A stretch of DNA of 64,000 bases from positions 1 to 64,000 of the forward strand of contig NZ_LJCO01000045.1 of the NCBI RefSeq assembly GCF_001399675.1, in the 5' to 3' direction. The translations under genes and the position numbers were made by a program. Source of the stretch: Paenalicyclobacillus ferrooxydans. GTDB taxonomy: Bacteria > Bacillota > Bacilli > Alicyclobacillales > Alicyclobacillaceae. The notes under the pieces were generated by a model, which saw only the letters and a program-made list of their open reading frames with translations, was not told the DNA's origin and ran no database searches. This document shows positions 63,333 through 64,000 of this stretch, piece by piece (the stretch's first letter is position 1; the number at the start of each line of letters is the position of its first letter).

Positions 63333-64000
63333 GTGGAAGCCTCGTCAGTGATCGATAAATTGTCGGACGCAACGAACTCCGACCAACAAAACATGAAGGC
63401 AGCAAGACATCAAAGAGGCTCTAGCATCTACTTTCCCGCTCTGCTTTGGATAACACAGATTTTTCTAACCATAGCAGTCATCTTTCTGTTTTCGCACGTC
63501 GTATCTCCAGGAAAGTACATGTCACCCGATTGGCTCCATATGTTAGCGGGCTGGGATGGGAGTTGGTACACTCGTATCGCTCAGAACGGCTATACTTCGA
63601 TCCAATCAACCGCTTTCTTTCCTGGCTTCCCCTTAGCCATTCACTTCGTTCACGCTTTCACCGGATTATCGTATAGAACCACGGCTGTGTGTTTAGCGAA
63701 CGTGGCATATTTCTTGGCACTTATCGTGCTCTACAAACTATTCGTGGATTATTATGGGGTCAACATCGGTCGCAAAGCACTGTGGCTCATGCTTGTCTTT
63801 CCAGTTGGCTTCTTCTTTCAAGTGGCCTACACTGAGTCCTTCACTCTACTCGCATCAGCTCTATTTTTTTACTTCTTACACAAAAACCGCTGGTACAGTG
63901 CAATGGTTGTTGGCGCTTGCGCGGGAAGCATACATGACCTCGGTGTACTGTTGGTGCTTCCGGCCTTGATTCATTGGGGAAGAAAACGCAAGGGGATGCA
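63333..64000 (+). CDS. PIG-V-like mannosyltransferase, cut by the window edge
   Basis: 222 codons to the end of the window with no stop. The first helix (about 31-49) is followed by an external loop with LAGWDGSWYTRIAQNGYT, the WDG motif of PIG-V-like GT-C enzymes, then FFPGFPLAI and FPVGFFFQVAYTESFTLL. This is the same pattern as the complete gene at 44946-46115. The start is uncertain: GTG 63333 has GAGAGGAA 12 bases upstream; ATG 63393 is also possible. Confidence 0.75.
   Translation, partial: MEASSVIDKLSDATNSDQQNMKAARHQRGSSIYFPALLWITQIFLTIAVIFLFSHVVSPGKYMSPDWLHMLAGWDGSWYTRIAQNGYTSIQSTAFFPGFPLAIHFVHAFTGLSYRTTAVCLANVAYFLALIVLYKLFVDYYGVNIGRKALWLMLVFPVGFFFQVAYTESFTLLASALFFYFLHKNRWYSAMVVGACAGSIHDLGVLLVLPALIHWGRKRKGM

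Overview
The window reads as a chromosomal stretch of a spore-forming Firmicute of the Alicyclobacillus type. The reasons are a gerA-type germination operon (A-C-B order), a CIRCE operator in front of htpG, Bacillus-like Sat, ExoA, MenG and Des proteins, strong Shine-Dalgarno sites with many TTG and GTG starts, and an aerobic copper/sulfur flavour (SCO proteins, CtaG, a sulfocyanin-fold lipoprotein, DsrE). The genus is an inference. I saw no rRNA, tRNA, prophage, IS element or CRISPR array.

Layout. 0.1-2.7 kb: PTS enzymes (EIIA, HPr, EI). 2.8-7.5 kb: M20 peptidase, sulfate adenylyltransferase, YbiT-like ABC-F. 7.5-12.3 kb: a three-gene ABC-2 exporter and an SPFH pair. 12.5-15.2 kb: flavin reductase, copper-ligand-less sulfocyanin-like lipoprotein, MFS pump. 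15.3-17.6 kb: a c-di-GMP-I riboswitch with terminator ahead of an HTH-TPR (RRNPP-type) regulator, with a 46-residue secreted peptide gene encoded antisense in its leader and a second secreted peptide gene downstream. 17.6-22.1 kb: oxidase assembly cluster (cytochrome c, two SCO proteins, CtaG). 22.3-26.1 kb: NarL-type two-component pair and htpG. 26.2-34.8 kb: oxidoreductase, OmpR-type two-component pair with a Met-rich sensor, and the csoR-copA-copZ copper island flanked by small secreted proteins. 35-41.4 kb: ExoA, MenG, a NicO-like metal transporter under a palindromic site, DsrE, and a two-gene ABC exporter. 41.4-46.1 kb: a family A DNA polymerase interrupted by an in-frame TAA, an arsR-MFS operon and a PIG-V-like mannosyltransferase. 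46.4-52.5 kb: an HTH-PAS-MEDS regulator with a MEDS-only paralogue, a DMT exporter, a GT51 transglycosylase, and cold-shock protein, desaturase and globin genes in a row. 52.7-58.6 kb: RecQ and the germination operon. 58.7-62.9 kb: an MFS, acyltransferase-3 and acyl-CoA ligase operon. The window ends inside a second PIG-V-like gene.

Two things stand out. First, the 15.3-17.6 kb locus joins second-messenger sensing (c-di-GMP aptamer) to what looks like peptide quorum sensing, in an unusually compressed, antisense-overlapping arrangement. The aptamer and terminator share an 8-base segment that predicts an OFF switch. Second, intergenic and gene-edge positions repeatedly carry short tandem repeats (6 to 42 bp units) that differ from locus to locus. 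Some of them are seeded from the 3' end of the preceding gene.

Copper is a running theme: uptake control (CsoR), export (CopA), chaperoning (CopZ), delivery to oxidase (SCO, CtaG), and a likely metal-sensing kinase. Start codons were chosen mainly by Shine-Dalgarno spacing, and several differ from the longest possible frame.
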